Below, piece after piece: positions 45,001 through 55,167 of a stretch of DNA of 64,000 bases; position 1 is the first letter of the stretch; each line of letters starts with the position of its first letter. The translations under genes were made by a program, and so were the position numbers. Source of the DNA: Agapetus fuscipes (lineage: Eukaryota > Arthropoda > Insecta > Trichoptera > Glossosomatidae). A model generated the notes under the pieces. The model worked only from the letters and a program-made list of their open reading frames with translations. It made no database searches and was not told the origin of the DNA. The stretch spans positions 10,421,001 through 10,485,000 of the forward strand of contig OX637332.1 in assembly GCA_951799405.1 (NCBI GenBank). The letters are read 5' to 3'.

Positions 45001-48000
45001 CTCATCTAGTTTAAAACCATCGTAACATTTACAAATCACTTTGTCTTCATCAAAAATGCAAATATCTGAGCATCCTCCATTGTTTATGAAACAATAATTA
45101 ATTTTGTCTTGCAATCGGCATGTTTTAAAATCAGTTTCTGACAGCTCATAATTTTCTGGACACAAGCATTTTACTTTTTCATTGTTATGATTACACTCAT
45201 GTGAGCATCCTCCATTATTTATCAAGCATGGATTTTCTACGCATGTTTTGTCATCATCTACTAAAATATAGCCCATTGGACATTCACAGATAATCGAGTT
45301 ATTTTCTTCTTTACATGAATGTGAACAATTTCCGTTGGCAAAAGAACAACCTTCATAATGGCACATTTTATGCTCATTTTCTTTAAACATAAAACCCTCT
45401 GGGCAACTGCAAGTAACTGTTACCATATCTTCGCTGTCTTCACATTTATGTGAGCATCCACCATTATTTATTGAACAACTTTCAGGCAATATACACGTTT
45501 TTTCATCTTTAGATAAGATCATATCTTCGGGGCATTTACACATATAGTCATCATCTTTTTGTTCGCAAGAGTGTGAGCAACTATTGCCTTGTTTTGATGA
45601 ACAGTGATCATTAACACAAGTGACATTATTCGATTTCAAAAAATACCCCAAAGGACACAAACAATTGTATCCTCCATCAAAATTGTGGCATTCGTGACTA
45701 CATTCATGGTTAAAAAGTGTGTTATTGCACTCATTGATGTCCATACAATTTAAAAGTGTGCTGTCTATCTCAAATCCTTCTGGGCATTGACATTTGTAGC
45801 TGCCTAGAGTATTAACACAGGTATGAGAGCAAAAAGGAGTGTCCCACGATTCATTGTTCTCTTCGCATTCATTGACATCAATACATGTTTTATCATCGTT
45901 TGATAAAACATAGCCCTCTGGGCATTTACAGTGGACTTTTTCATCATCAGATAAACAAATATGCGAGCAAGGGCTATTCTGACATAGATCCATAACTTTG
46001 GAACATTCCAACTTGTCTGAAGAAATTTTAAACCCTTCATTGCAACTGCACTCGTAAGACCCTTCATTATTGTTACAAATTTGTGAACAATTTCCATTGT
46101 TAGCTTCACATTCATTAATATCGATGCAAGACTTCTCATCCGTAGCATTAACATGAAATCCATCTTCACACGAGCACAAAAATCCTCCTTGAGTATTCTT
46201 ACAAATCTGCGAGCAACCTGATTTGTTTTCTGCACACTCATCTACATCTATGCAAGTAATGTTATCAACTTTGAAACCATCTGAACAAACTGTTTCAGTT
46301 TCATTTTTTGTATCAAAGCACGAACGTGAGTCGTTTGCAAGGTACATATTATCCGGACATTTGCAGTAAAAAGATCCATGAGTATTGATACATTCGTGAG
46401 AACATGGATTGCTCAATCCAGATTGTCGTCTTTTTCGTTTTTTATCGAATTCCTCTTGAATATCGTCTTCATCGTAGTTTTCGTCCTCGTCATAACTTTC
46501 AATGTCTTCTTTTGTTTCACATTCATTGATGTCGATACAAGTCCGATCATCTTCGTCAAGTTCCAATCCTTCAGGGCAAGTACAATCCTCCTCTTCGTTG
46601 CAAGTATGCGAACAACCATATTTTAATTTGCAGTCGCTTTCACCTATAAAATACAGTAAGAAAACGTAATTAACCCAAATTACAATTTATTAGAACTAAA
46701 GAGAATATTGAAAAGATATGTACCAAATGGGCCTTCTGTAGAGATTGCGAAAGAGTGTGTTGAAGTCATAGAATTTGATTGTGTTGTTGAAATGAACTCT
46801 TCACACTTGTAAGTTCCTGGTAAATTGATGCACCCATATTCACATATTTTATCTGAAGTATCGCATTCGTCAATATCTGAAAAAAAAACAACATTTTCGT
46901 TCCAGTCTTGTTTATCTATTTATTTTCTATCTATCCATATATTGTTATTATGGTAAATTACTTTCATATTATTCTTGTCATAAAGTTTGAAATTGCCTGT
47001 TCCTATATAAAAAATAGTTGGAAACCAATGCAACGATCTTTTTTTTCAAGCACAGGTAAAGCAAAGCTACATTTCTCAAATATTTCAATTATAAGCCTCA
47101 ATTAAAACACATTGCTAAAATAAACCAACAAATTTATAAATTGTCCAAAGAAAACTTAAATGATCGTAAAATATTTTACTTGAAATATTTCAGGTATTAA
47201 GTATCACTTTAAATTAACAATTTAACTATTTCATTTTATTGAATGTTAATAGAAAAAAAAAACTAATTAAATCTGTTAGCTCAGAGTCAAAGCTATTGTC
47301 TAGCAGCATAGAAGAGATTGAACCGGTTATTTTATATTTCAAACATATCCAAAGGATACCTTTCTTGACCGCTTGGCCATAGCGCTGACATTGTCCGTTA
47401 TATCCTTATTATTTTAAAGGTATTTTTCATGAGAAATAAATATTTTTACCATGACAAGTCTTGTTGTCGGCTGTATCAACTGTAAAGCCACTATTACACG
47501 AGCATTTGACCTCATTGTTCACCATCAAGCATATTTGATCGCAATCATCTTTCCCATCTGCGCAAGCGTCGTAAGATTGATAAATCTTTTCTTCGTTCTC
47601 TTTACGAATCTCTTCCTCGTATTCTTTTTCTTCTTCGTCTTCATCTTCGTAATTTTCATCACTAGAATCTATTAAAAAAACAAGTTTTCATAATACTGGA
47701 AATAACTAGATGTTTTGTTATTGTTTTAATTTCGTTATTAGTTTTTCATTTTATAATCTTTCGGTTTGTGTGCATGCATTGAATATGAATTTGAAATGTT
47801 AATACATATATCTCTTTGCAACTTAGATTATCTATTATATATTTCATCCTTATCGACCGAAAACGTAAGAATCTTTTACAAAAAAATATATTTAAGTTAA
47901 CGGTGTGACGAATGACTTGTATTTTCTTTTAATTGAAGTGAACTAGGGTAGTTGTGAGCTCAGTATCAATGTGCCCGGCTAACCCGGCTTATAAATAAAT

Positions 48001-51000
48001 AAAATTAAAATAAATGAAACAAGATAACCAAGGTTCTACTAAGAGGCATTATGACTAACAGGTATATAAACACATACCGGGCTATTCTTAGACATTTTAG
48101 TCGTCGGTTGAGCCTACACTTTGACAAACTAATGGTGCCTGAGCTGAAAGTTTCATCAGCACAATCATTCTAACCTACCGAATTTTGTAATATTTGTATG
48201 AAGACAAATCAGCTGTTCACTTGCGGGCATCTTGAATTGACAGGTCTTCATACAAATGCATCATTAGTTTGTCAAAGCGTGGGCTCAACCGACGACTAAA
48301 ATGTCTAAGAATAGCCCCGATAATGTACAGCGTGGTCTAGGTTTCTTATTATCTTGATTTACCATGTACGAGTAGGTACGTGTAAAATTACCTAGCTGTA
48401 TACCTTGTTCGCATGTCGGCGGCTCGTCATCCCATTCCTGGTCTTCTTCGATGCAGTTTACGACACTTGTCCCTTCAAGTGTGAAGCCATCGTTGCACGT
48501 AAAGGTGGCCTTTAAGTTTTCCATCTCAACACTTCCGTCCTCAAACGGCTGAAGGTCTGGGCATACGAGAGATGAACATTCTGGAAAACACAGCGATTAG
48601 AATCGTGATAAGTGAAATGCCACAAAATTAAAAAGCAAGGTGTAACATAAAGCATGTAAATTTCAATTCCCGTAGTCCGGTCGATAGCTCAGGTGGTAGA
48701 GTGCTTGCATTTCATGCCGAAAGCTCGGACTCGAATCCCACCGAGTGTGTCAGAAATGATTTCCCGTTTCGGTGTTTATTTCAAACCCCAAAATAAAATA
48801 CCGGCAAGGTTTACTCAGCCTTCACAAGAAATGAGTACCAGCACTCTCGGGAGCTGGGAAACCTCCACTTCAACTGAAGTGGTTGGCGTAATGCCGGCCC
48901 CCTTACCTGTAAAAATAAATAGGTTCAACTCGCCACATGCGACCCCTTCGGGGATAACGCGGCAAGAAGTTACTATATGTGTAGCTTAGTTGTTAGTTGT
49001 TGTAGCATCAAGTAGTAGAGAATTCTCCTTTTGCTTCCACATCTACTAAATAATTAATGATGATGTTAGAACCAAAAACGTTTGTTATTGTTCACGTAAA
49101 AAAAAAGGAAAGTAATTAGTGCTATGATTAAAAAATAACTTCCATTTTCTTAAAATCTCTTTGAAATGTATTGGAAGTATTTTTTCATTTTAATATACAC
49201 GGCTCAAAAGTATTCGTATATGGGTCAATTTCTTCGGAGTTTTTTTTTATTAATTATGTAATTAATCTTATGGTTAATGAAGGGAAGGCAGAAATTAGAT
49301 GTCATGGTTAAGAAATGACAAAAGTGTATGACGTAATAATAAAATCTATTTTAATTTTATAATTTTTTGATTTATTAAAAACACTGTTTATTTTCACGGA
49401 TAAATTTATTCAATAAGATTAAAATCTTTAAACAAATTACGAACGTTTTCGAAAAAAAATATAAAAAAAAATATAAAAAAAATATTCGTTTCGTGAAAAT
49501 AAACAGTGTTTTTAATAAATCAAAAAATTATAAAATTAAACAATATGAATTTTCACAGTGTTAATACACAAACAATACAAAATATATATAAATCTATTTT
49601 AGGTTATAACAATTAAAAATACCTTTAAACACATTTGAAATATTACTTCAAAAGTTCACTTGAATTTAATCTTTCAAATAAAAACAAAAAAAATCTCTTT
49701 TTTTTCTAAACAAGATATGAAACTTTAGGCCATAATTAAAACTATCGACTTATCATAATAATTACCATAATTAAGATGCCATCCAATTTCCGCTTCCCAT
49801 AATTCAAATCACAGCACGCCCTTAATAGTAAAACCATTTAAAAATAAAATATTCAAATAGAACCTCTCAAAAATACCCTCCTGGTAACGAGTTAATCATT
49901 ATCTTAACTTAATGATAATTGAGATCGTGTCAGAATAGCCAACATACTAAATATTCAAACTTTTGTTAATACAAAAAAGTATTCAAATAATCTATTATTA
50001 ACAGTCTAATTACAATACAGGGAAGTAAACATTACAAGAGAATTCACGTATTTTTTCTTTTAAAAAAAGTGAAAAATTATTTAACGTAAAAACTATTTTA
50101 TTTTGAAATGTAGGTTTTAAATAATATATATTCGAATCACAACAACACACATCTGTTCATTAAAATAAATCCATTTCCTTTCTGTTTCGTGGTTGCATGC
50201 TGTAAATAACATAAAATATACAATAATATATTTTTGGAGAACTTTCGGATCATAAAAAATAATGAAAACATTGAAACCGCGTTTTAGATTTTGTTAAATT
50301 AATATCCACACTTTTTTAATTACTACAGCCTGCTCCTATTGAAATCTGTTTTTATTTTAAGTATTCTTCTACTATCAAGTTGTCATGAAGCTCGTCAAAA
50401 ATAATGTAAAAAATTATGCACTTTTACCAATTTCGCTGTTTTTGAGATGCAATCCATTTCCCGATCAGATTTTCTCACATAAGTTCACCTGCAAGAAATG
50501 CACGCATGAACCTACACATGTTTACTACTTATGTGCATGAGAAACGAACATTTAACTTAAATATTATCTGCAATAGGTCAATAAATTTATTACTAAATCC
50601 TGTTTAGAATTCATTTAGGAAGCAGGTTTTAGTAGTTGTTAAAGCTTAGTTTCACTAAGTCGTCATAAGAAATATAGACTTGTTTCATTGGGAATTGAAA
50701 TGTCTCCTCATTAACCCGAAACGCGGTGTACATATTTTTTTCTTTATTTAATTATACTTGAACGTCCCTAAGGTTATAAGGTAAAATAATTTGAAGACTC
50801 AATGATTCCCTTTGATTTGATCATGTCTACATATCTTTGCAACTTAGATTATAGATATATATTAGATTATAAAAAAATCAAAATCCTGTAGTTTGGAAGT
50901 TTTTCCTTATAATAATTCGATTTACTATGAGAAGTTACTACTAATATAATGTTTTATCCAAGATTACTCAAATCACTGAAGCAGCACGTATTCAATATTC

Positions 51001-52588
51001 AGATTTCTTCCGTAGAAATTAGGAACAAGAGGCATTTATCTGAGAAACCTATGTTAGCTTTATACGTCACTTATTCAGTTGTATTTTAAGGTAGGTATCG
51101 ATATTCATACATAGCTAGGATCCATAACACAATAATCTTACTTACTTAGTATTTTTCCCAACAACTCAGCGCTGTGACGTCTCAACTTTTTTCCATGTTA
51201 AATATGCTGACTCCATTATTATGTGGAATATAAATAGTTTGCTGTGTTATTAACAGTGAAGATCTAACCACAAAATATAAGAATGCTTGTGAAATGAAAA
51301 ACATGGCGTGTGTTTTGTGGCATGGGCATTCTGTTTCACGACAATGGACTATGAAGATTATTTTTGTCAATGTAATATTGACATGACGCTTTCTATTACC
51401 ACAAATATTTGAACTTATGCCCTTTATGGGCTTTGTGTTGCATAAACAGACTGTTAAACTATTATTCATAGTCCGTCCTTCACTAAGTTTTTACACACTT
51501 GTTAAATTTTAACTTTGAATTTTATCAACAAAATTAAATTCCAAAATATAAATGAAAAATAAGTTCCGAAACATTTGAGATTCACAGTAAATATACAAGC
51601 AGATACTTGCAGGCCAATGCCGCCCAGGCCTCAGGTAAAGGTGGCAGGAGTTGCAAGGTTTATGTTTATGTGAGGCTTGGTTTATTTTGTTAGTTCACAG
51701 GCAGCATGTGTACCTAAGCGCGAATTTACACGTGTCTTTTTATGACCGCGGATTACATATAAGCCTTAAATTTCAATATTTCTTTGCAAATTGGATTATA
51801 CAAATAGATACTTGATGGCTCACGCTTTTTACATTCAGCCTGCTGATAAAAAACATAACTAATAAAAACGCTGATAATGAACAGATTCAGTTAAATTCCA
51901 AAATCTTTACCACCTTTTTCTATAACATGGGTGAACTATTGACAATAAATTGTTAATCCCAGTTACTCCAACATCAACGATAAAAATAAAAGAAGAAAAA
52001 TTTCGCTAACCATCATTCTATCTATTATAATCTAATTCGCAAAGATTAATTCACAAGTAAGATTCTTTATTGAAGTTCACTTACACATGCCGTATGTGTA
52101 TTTACTTACAAAATAAAATAAATAAAAACAAAATCAAATGAATGTAAGCCCTGCAACTCTCGCAGACCTCTCCTGACACAGGGATGACATTAACAACGAA
52201 AACCATTGTAAGTACACATTAAGGGGGATCAGCCTTATACTAGCTATAAACAAGAAATTGACCATTAAAATAAATAAGAAAATAATAAGAGATGAGCTTC
52301 CTTCAAATAAAATATATCTATAATTTATAATCTAAGTTACAAAGATGTATTATATTTAAGATTTATATAACATGTATTCCCACAATCAGACACGTATAAG
52401 TTCGCGCTTAAACATGCCGCATGTAAGCCTACAATATAAAACCAATCTCAAATTAACATAAGCCCTGCAACTCTTGCCGACCTTCCCTAAAACAGGAATG
52501 ACATTGGCAAAGTGAAATAATGAATATAAAACATACCATGGATTTTGGTGATTAGAAATATAGTCGTCCACAGTAGTACAACCTTCAT
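33091..52588 (-). CDS. Large secreted sushi/EGF/HYR mosaic protein, complete
   Basis: Fourteen minus-strand exons: 52537-52588, 48404-48580, 47450-47668, 46724-46876, 43377-46643, 43110-43301, 42076-42279, 40528-40642, 38685-38821, 37815-37957, 36932-37034, 36078-36169, 33315-33414, 33091-33179. Splice phases agree, giving 5043 nt (1680 aa). Order of modules: signal peptide (MKVVLLWTTIFLITKIHG), sushi, acidic linker with an EGF, a DIDEC-type calcium-binding EGF, a Ser/Thr linker, about 26 EGF-like units in one exon, two sushi modules, two HYR-like modules, and a tail ending YRYKF. There is no membrane segment, so it should be secreted or in the extracellular matrix. A polybasic KKRKRR stretch (about residues 268-273) could be a furin site. 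The exon-2 donor could instead be at 48392, adding four codons in frame. The mixture recalls SVEP1 and uninflatable-type proteins, but no orthologue is assigned. The introns are filled with repeats. Confidence 0.88.
33544..33743. mobile_element. Fold-back element with CTGAAGACG...AAACGTC loop
   Basis: Outer arms are inverted (ATATTAAACGAACC / GGTTCATTTAATAT), as is CATTATTCTCGACG / CGTCGAGAATAATG. The centre contains AACGTCTTCAGGA and its inverse TCCTGAAGACGTT. It lies in the last-but-one region of the mosaic gene, between exons 33315-33414 and 36078-36169. Confidence 0.65.
33868..33960 (-). mobile_element. Helitron 3'-terminal fragment
   Basis: Reverse-orientation copy of the terminus at 11988-12090. 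On the minus strand it ends AGGGGCGGAGCCCCTAG followed by T. Confidence 0.6.
34085..34515. mobile_element. Chimera: FamA head, LINE tail, inverted FamA copy
   Basis: 34085-34159 is the first 75 bases of FamA (+). It joins directly to 34160-34258, a plus-strand LINE 3' end encoding NKRRACMKKVMTLEEM. Then 34263-34515 is a near-complete FamA copy in the minus orientation. All lie in an intron of the mosaic gene. Confidence 0.75.
34610..34950 (+). mobile_element. FamA copy with shared upstream flank
   Basis: The element proper starts at 34698 (TTCCTGGACTTATAGG) and ends TTAGATTAAATTAGATTAGA. The 85 bases before it match the flank of the 27.4-kb copy. Confidence 0.8.
34951..35372 (+). mobile_element. 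Three further FamA remnants
   Basis: Fragments at 34951-35045, 35046-35232 and 35260-35372 are 5'-truncated or gapped FamA copies in the plus orientation, stacked directly after the 34.7-kb copy. Confidence 0.65.
35430..35850 (-). repeat. Paralogue of the 7.85-8.17 kb transposon segment
   Basis: On the minus strand the order CTTTATTATATTAC, TTTTCAAAATTAATGCCATC, ACAGCAGATGAAA and CATCTAGCGGCAAAA reproduces that at 7.90-8.15 kb, with a shorter GTC-rich part. Confidence 0.6.
36358..36655 (-). mobile_element. tRNA-derived SINE, FamC copy
   Basis: The minus strand begins with a tRNA-like head containing the B box GGATTCGAATCCCACC (about 36596-36612). Its body is shared with 48676-49010, and it ends in the CCTTTGGGGAAATCGAG region. 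Located in an intron of the mosaic gene. Confidence 0.75.
37573..37716 (-). mobile_element. 5'-truncated LINE 3' end
   Basis: Matches the first 145 bases of the 4653 and 15222 copies (ATTCCGCTAGGGGTGAGCAG), then stops. Confidence 0.65.
38018..38264 (-). mobile_element. FamA copy, full length
   Basis: Minus orientation, with the 5' end at TCCTTGACTTTTAGGTTGG. Located between exons 37815-37957 and 38685-38821 of the mosaic gene. Confidence 0.8.
39150..39347 (-). mobile_element. FamA copy cut by a FamD SINE
   Basis: Minus-strand FamA missing its first 45 bases; the break coincides with the poly-T (poly-A tail) of the adjacent FamD copy. Confidence 0.7.
39348..39692 (-). mobile_element. tRNA-derived SINE, FamD copy, full length
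   Basis: The minus strand starts GGACCGGTCCGTAGTCCGTA and has a degenerate B-box region (GGTTGTGGATTCGGATCCC). It ends with a LINE-like 3' region (GACCCCTAGAGTCTTTAGAA) and poly-A, seen as poly-T at 39350-39364. Confidence 0.78.
40165..40490 (+). mobile_element. LINE 3' end with ATC-repeat tail
   Basis: The plus strand encodes DRAFAVAGPATWNHLPPEIR then LKRRMKTFFFAQ and a stop, the C-terminus of a non-LTR reverse transcriptase. A short 3' UTR and a (CAT)n tail at 40456-40487 follow. It ends about 40 bases from the donor of the HYR exon 40528-40642. Confidence 0.8.
40868..41820 (+). mobile_element. FamA copy interrupted by a fold-back element
   Basis: 40868-41021 and 41721-41820 together make one FamA copy; the junction restores the consensus order (GTTCACATTAAGCATTTG). 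The interruption is the 699-bp element at 41022-41720. Confidence 0.85.
41022..41720. mobile_element. Fold-back transposon with 329-bp arms and TTAA duplication
   Basis: Arms 41022-41350 and 41392-41720 are inverted copies with few differences, starting GAGCCCTACATACCCTGAAT. Both ends abut TTAA (41018-41021 and 41721-41724), the target duplication typical of piggyBac-class insertion. It has no transposase gene. Confidence 0.88.
42372..42539 (+). other. Orphan plus-strand exon-like ORF resembling a thrombospondin type-1 repeat
   Basis: The open frame 42107-42595 runs past the antisense of a sushi exon. Its distal part reads WNNALVPY, then CSQTCKGRLSLTYKYEQRFC, then HCNAKTC. The CSxTC...RxC...CNxxxC spacing resembles ADAMTS/papilin TSP1 repeats, minus one cysteine pair. 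It is bounded by GGTATAG (possible acceptor, 42371) and GTGAAG (possible donor, 42540). It could be an orphan exon, a pseudo-exon, or coincidence. No partner exons were found. Confidence 0.3.
43377..46643 (-). CDS. 3.3-kb exon of the mosaic gene encoding about 26 EGF-like modules
   Basis: This single exon encodes residues 201-1289 of the mosaic protein. Most units have six cysteines. Many are calcium-binding type (DIDEC or DINEC start, C-x-N-x-x-GS-Y/F-x-C pattern), mixed with units starting NPCxxNNGGCS. The second unit is enlarged by an acidic stretch and the basic KKRKRR segment. Intron phase is 1 at both ends, so the exon could be duplicated or skipped without a frame change. Confidence 0.95.
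47760..47842 (+). mobile_element. FamA 3' fragment
   Basis: Starts at GGTTTGTGTGCATGCATTGA and ends TTTGCAACTTAGATTATCTATTA. Located in the intron between exons 47450-47668 and 48404-48580. Confidence 0.65.
48078..48319. mobile_element. MITE with about 58-bp terminal inverted repeats
   Basis: Left CGGGCTATTCTTAGACATTT and right AAATGTCTAAGAATAGCCCC pair over roughly 58 bp. A second inverted pair (TTTGTATGAAGAC / GTCTTCATACAAA) lies inside. It ends about 73-85 bases from the donor of the first sushi exon. Confidence 0.82.
48676..49010 (+). mobile_element. tRNA-derived SINE, FamC copy, full length
   Basis: The head looks like a tRNA gene with an A box (TAGCTCAGGTGGTAGAGTG) and a B box (GGACTCGAATCCC), but the arms are degenerate. 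It is followed by a body and the 3' end CCCCTTCGGGGATAACGCGG shared with fragments at 24.1, 36.4 and 55.9 kb. Located in the first intron of the mosaic gene. Confidence 0.82.
49350..49540. repeat. Inverted repeat with perfect 49-bp arms
   Basis: 49350-49398 is the exact reverse complement of 49492-49540. The loop is A-rich. Probably a fold-back element. Confidence 0.85.
49560..51570. other. AT-rich part of intron 1 of the mosaic gene
   Basis: Only a short FamA 3' remnant (about 50815-50865, ATCTTTGCAACTTAGATTAT) was recognised. The open frame at 51182-51469 shows no recognisable domain. Confidence 0.4.
51630..51800 (+). mobile_element. Old, diverged FamA copy
   Basis: Order of blocks matches FamA (GGCAGGAGTTGCAAGGTTTA, GCGCGAATTTACACGTGTC, TTTCTTTGCAAATTGGATTA) with many changes. 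Confidence 0.6.
52025..52255 (-). mobile_element. Diverged FamA copy
   Basis: Minus orientation with a TATTATAATCTAATTCG tail side and partial 5' end. Located in the mosaic gene intron 1. Confidence 0.65.
52320..52520 (-). mobile_element. FamA copy, 5'-truncated
   Basis: Minus orientation. Its edge is only 17 bases from the donor of the signal-peptide exon 52537-52588. Confidence 0.75.
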
Positions 52589-52599
52589 TTTAAAAATCC

Positions 52600-54300
52600 T
52601 TGGGCACCTATTATTTATTTTTCATTCTTCTTTTTGCAAAAAAAAAAATTAAGGCACTTTTATTTATTTAAAAATGTGTATTTTTTAGATTTCCAAATGT
52701 TTTAATTTCCTGGTAATTTTTATTCATTGTGAAATGAGATTATTCTTTTAATAGTATTTTCCAGAAACTTTACAGTTCGCTGATTTTAATTTTGAGTTTT
52801 TTGTTAATTGTTTTGATTTAATTTCAAATAAGTTCAATTGCTGGTTTACAAAAAACTGTTTTTTTTTTAATGTATTGTGGATCGAATAAAATATTTAACA
52901 TGAATTGAAGATAATCGTAGACAGTCTTCTATTCAAAACTTTTCAAGCAACTATGTTGCCTGAACTATGAACTTGACTCGTGAGATTATTGAAGATTAGT
53001 GGTCAATAATATCTGTCGACAAAGAAGATCTAACATATAATCTGCAGTAACAACTGGTTCATGCCTAAATGCAAGTTGCGTGTTGTGAACAGATATTTTT
53101 TTTAGATCTGGCATCGTTGATAGTAGATCGAAAGCTAATTCTGTTTTGGTTGTTTTTTTCCTGACAAGCACATTTTAATTATACAGAAGATTGGTCGTTA
53201 TTATTTTATGAATTTTCCTTAGGGATACTTAAATTTTTACTGTGATTTTTTTGATAAAATAATTTGGTTAGGGCTGATAAATTGAATTCATATTTTTTCT
53301 ATTACTTATCCTTATTTTTTATTAAAGCACTGTTGTTACTTAAAACCATGAATATAAAAATAAAATAAAACACATTTTTCTTTCTAACAATAACTATGGT
53401 TGAAAATGAACGTCTTCTCTTAAAAGTCAACTTATTTAGTGCAGTCAACAACCTTGTGTAAAATATTTTAATTTTGTGCTTTTAAATATAATGTATTTAA
53501 ATATCGGTCGAGAAAACTTAACCAACGACCATATAAAAATAAACTGAAAAGAAAGCCAGAATGAGAGTGAAGATATTTGCAAATATGTTCAAATGTTTAA
53601 TGTCTAGTTTTATTTAAATGTTGACTATTGCCGCAATACTTTCAAATACAAATACTTTTCTCTATTTTTTTTAGACTCATACATAGTACAAAGATGTACC
53701 TATTTTATTCTTAAAAAAACGGCGAAACTTGTGATGGTTTTATTTTTTTAATGAACTTTCTATTCTGAATGGACTTCAATATTGTTATTCCTGTACAATT
53801 TAGATTATATTTTAATCACACACACAGTTCTGAACATGACTAGATTGTAGAAATAAAGTAGGTAATTTCATAAATTTAAAAAATAATAAATGATACAATA
53901 TAAAATATAAGCAAATATATATCAAATAGAAAGCCGACAAAGGCAGACCAGACCGCAAAGGCTCTCGAGGTTTTAACGACTATTGTAAGGTGTAGTTATT
54001 GTGTTTGTGTTAAGTCTGGAGCTTTTGACCTTTACAACAAAGAGTTCAAGACGCGAGGTTACAGAAAAATGATCACCTATTATCCACCTGACACTCATAA
54101 ATAATCAGTTTCCTAGGGCTTTTTTATACTGGACAGAATGAGGTCTGATTTTGTGAGTGAGAACAGTAAGAAACTGAACGATGAGTTATGACTGTCAGTT
54201 AGATAAAAAAAAAACTTACAGGATTGTAAAAAAAAACATAAAAATTGTTCTGATCTATGGCTCGTTTAGCAATTTCAATGAGACATATTCAAATACCCAG
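52600..54300. other. Intergenic sequence upstream of the mosaic gene
   Basis: No TATA box or 5' UTR exon could be assigned with confidence, and no coding exon or repeat was recognised. Confidence 0.35.
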
Positions 54301-54685
54301 CATATAGTCTCAATTTACGACATTTTTCTCCTTCTTCTAGTGCCACTTCTATCGAAAATCGGCAATCAGCATGGCTATTTTGACCTTGGATCCTGCGGCT
54401 CAAAACGTACAAATACTTAGACAGTAGCCTTTTTATTTGTTAAAAAATATTTTTATAAGTTTTAAATAATAAACCTTACGAAGGCTTCATGAGTTATACG
54501 TGCTTCCAGTAGGTATCCTTAGAAAAAAAATCTCACTAAAGCGCCAACAGACTTAGGACGTGCCTATGATTTTTTGGAAGGAGGATGCTAGAGATCTGCC
54601 GCAGTGACAGGGTTTACAAACAGGGAATGCATTTAATATAAATCTTAAATGTACCTATGTATGTTATAGATGTACAACTAAATCT

Positions 54686-55000
54686 TTCTTGGACCGGTCC
54701 GTAGTCCAGTGGCAACACTTCGGACTTGTAAATGGAAGGTTCGAATCCCTGCGGAGCACAAAAAACATACAATTTCTATTTCCAAATGCGCTCTTCGCTG
54801 GGTTGAAAAAAATCATAAAACCTTTACCGGTCACTAAAAAGGTCCATCCAGCCTTACAGCAACTGGGTCTTGCTTGAGTATTAGAGCTTTGTAGCGACGA
54901 CCAAGCTCTTGCACCTCTGCGGCACTACAGCAAGTGTCATAGACCCCTAGAGTCTCTAGAATCCAGGGAGTCTCCCGCACAGGATTTCTTAAAAATAAAA
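54686..55000 (+). mobile_element. tRNA-derived SINE, FamD copy, full length
   Basis: Head GGACCGGTCCGTAGTCCAGT, B box GGTTCGAATCCC, body, then 3' region CTCTGCGGCACTACAGCAAG through GGGAGTCTCCC and an A-rich tail. The 3' region is shared with the LINE at 905-1332. Confidence 0.85.
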
Positions 55001-55167
55001 ATAATAAAACACATCCTATTTTTTTACATTAGTTGTGGTGTGATGGAGCTCGACAAAATAGAGTTGTTATTCTCAAAAGATTCATTGAACTTGTGATCAG
55101 AAAAACACATGTTTTAATGTCAAAGGAACATTGAATAGATCTTACCTTATTCAGCATGCGCATAAGT

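Noticed and set aside
48676..48750. Functional tRNA gene
   Set aside because: A and B boxes are present, but the acceptor and anticodon arms do not pair properly and the sequence continues into a SINE body shared with other copies.
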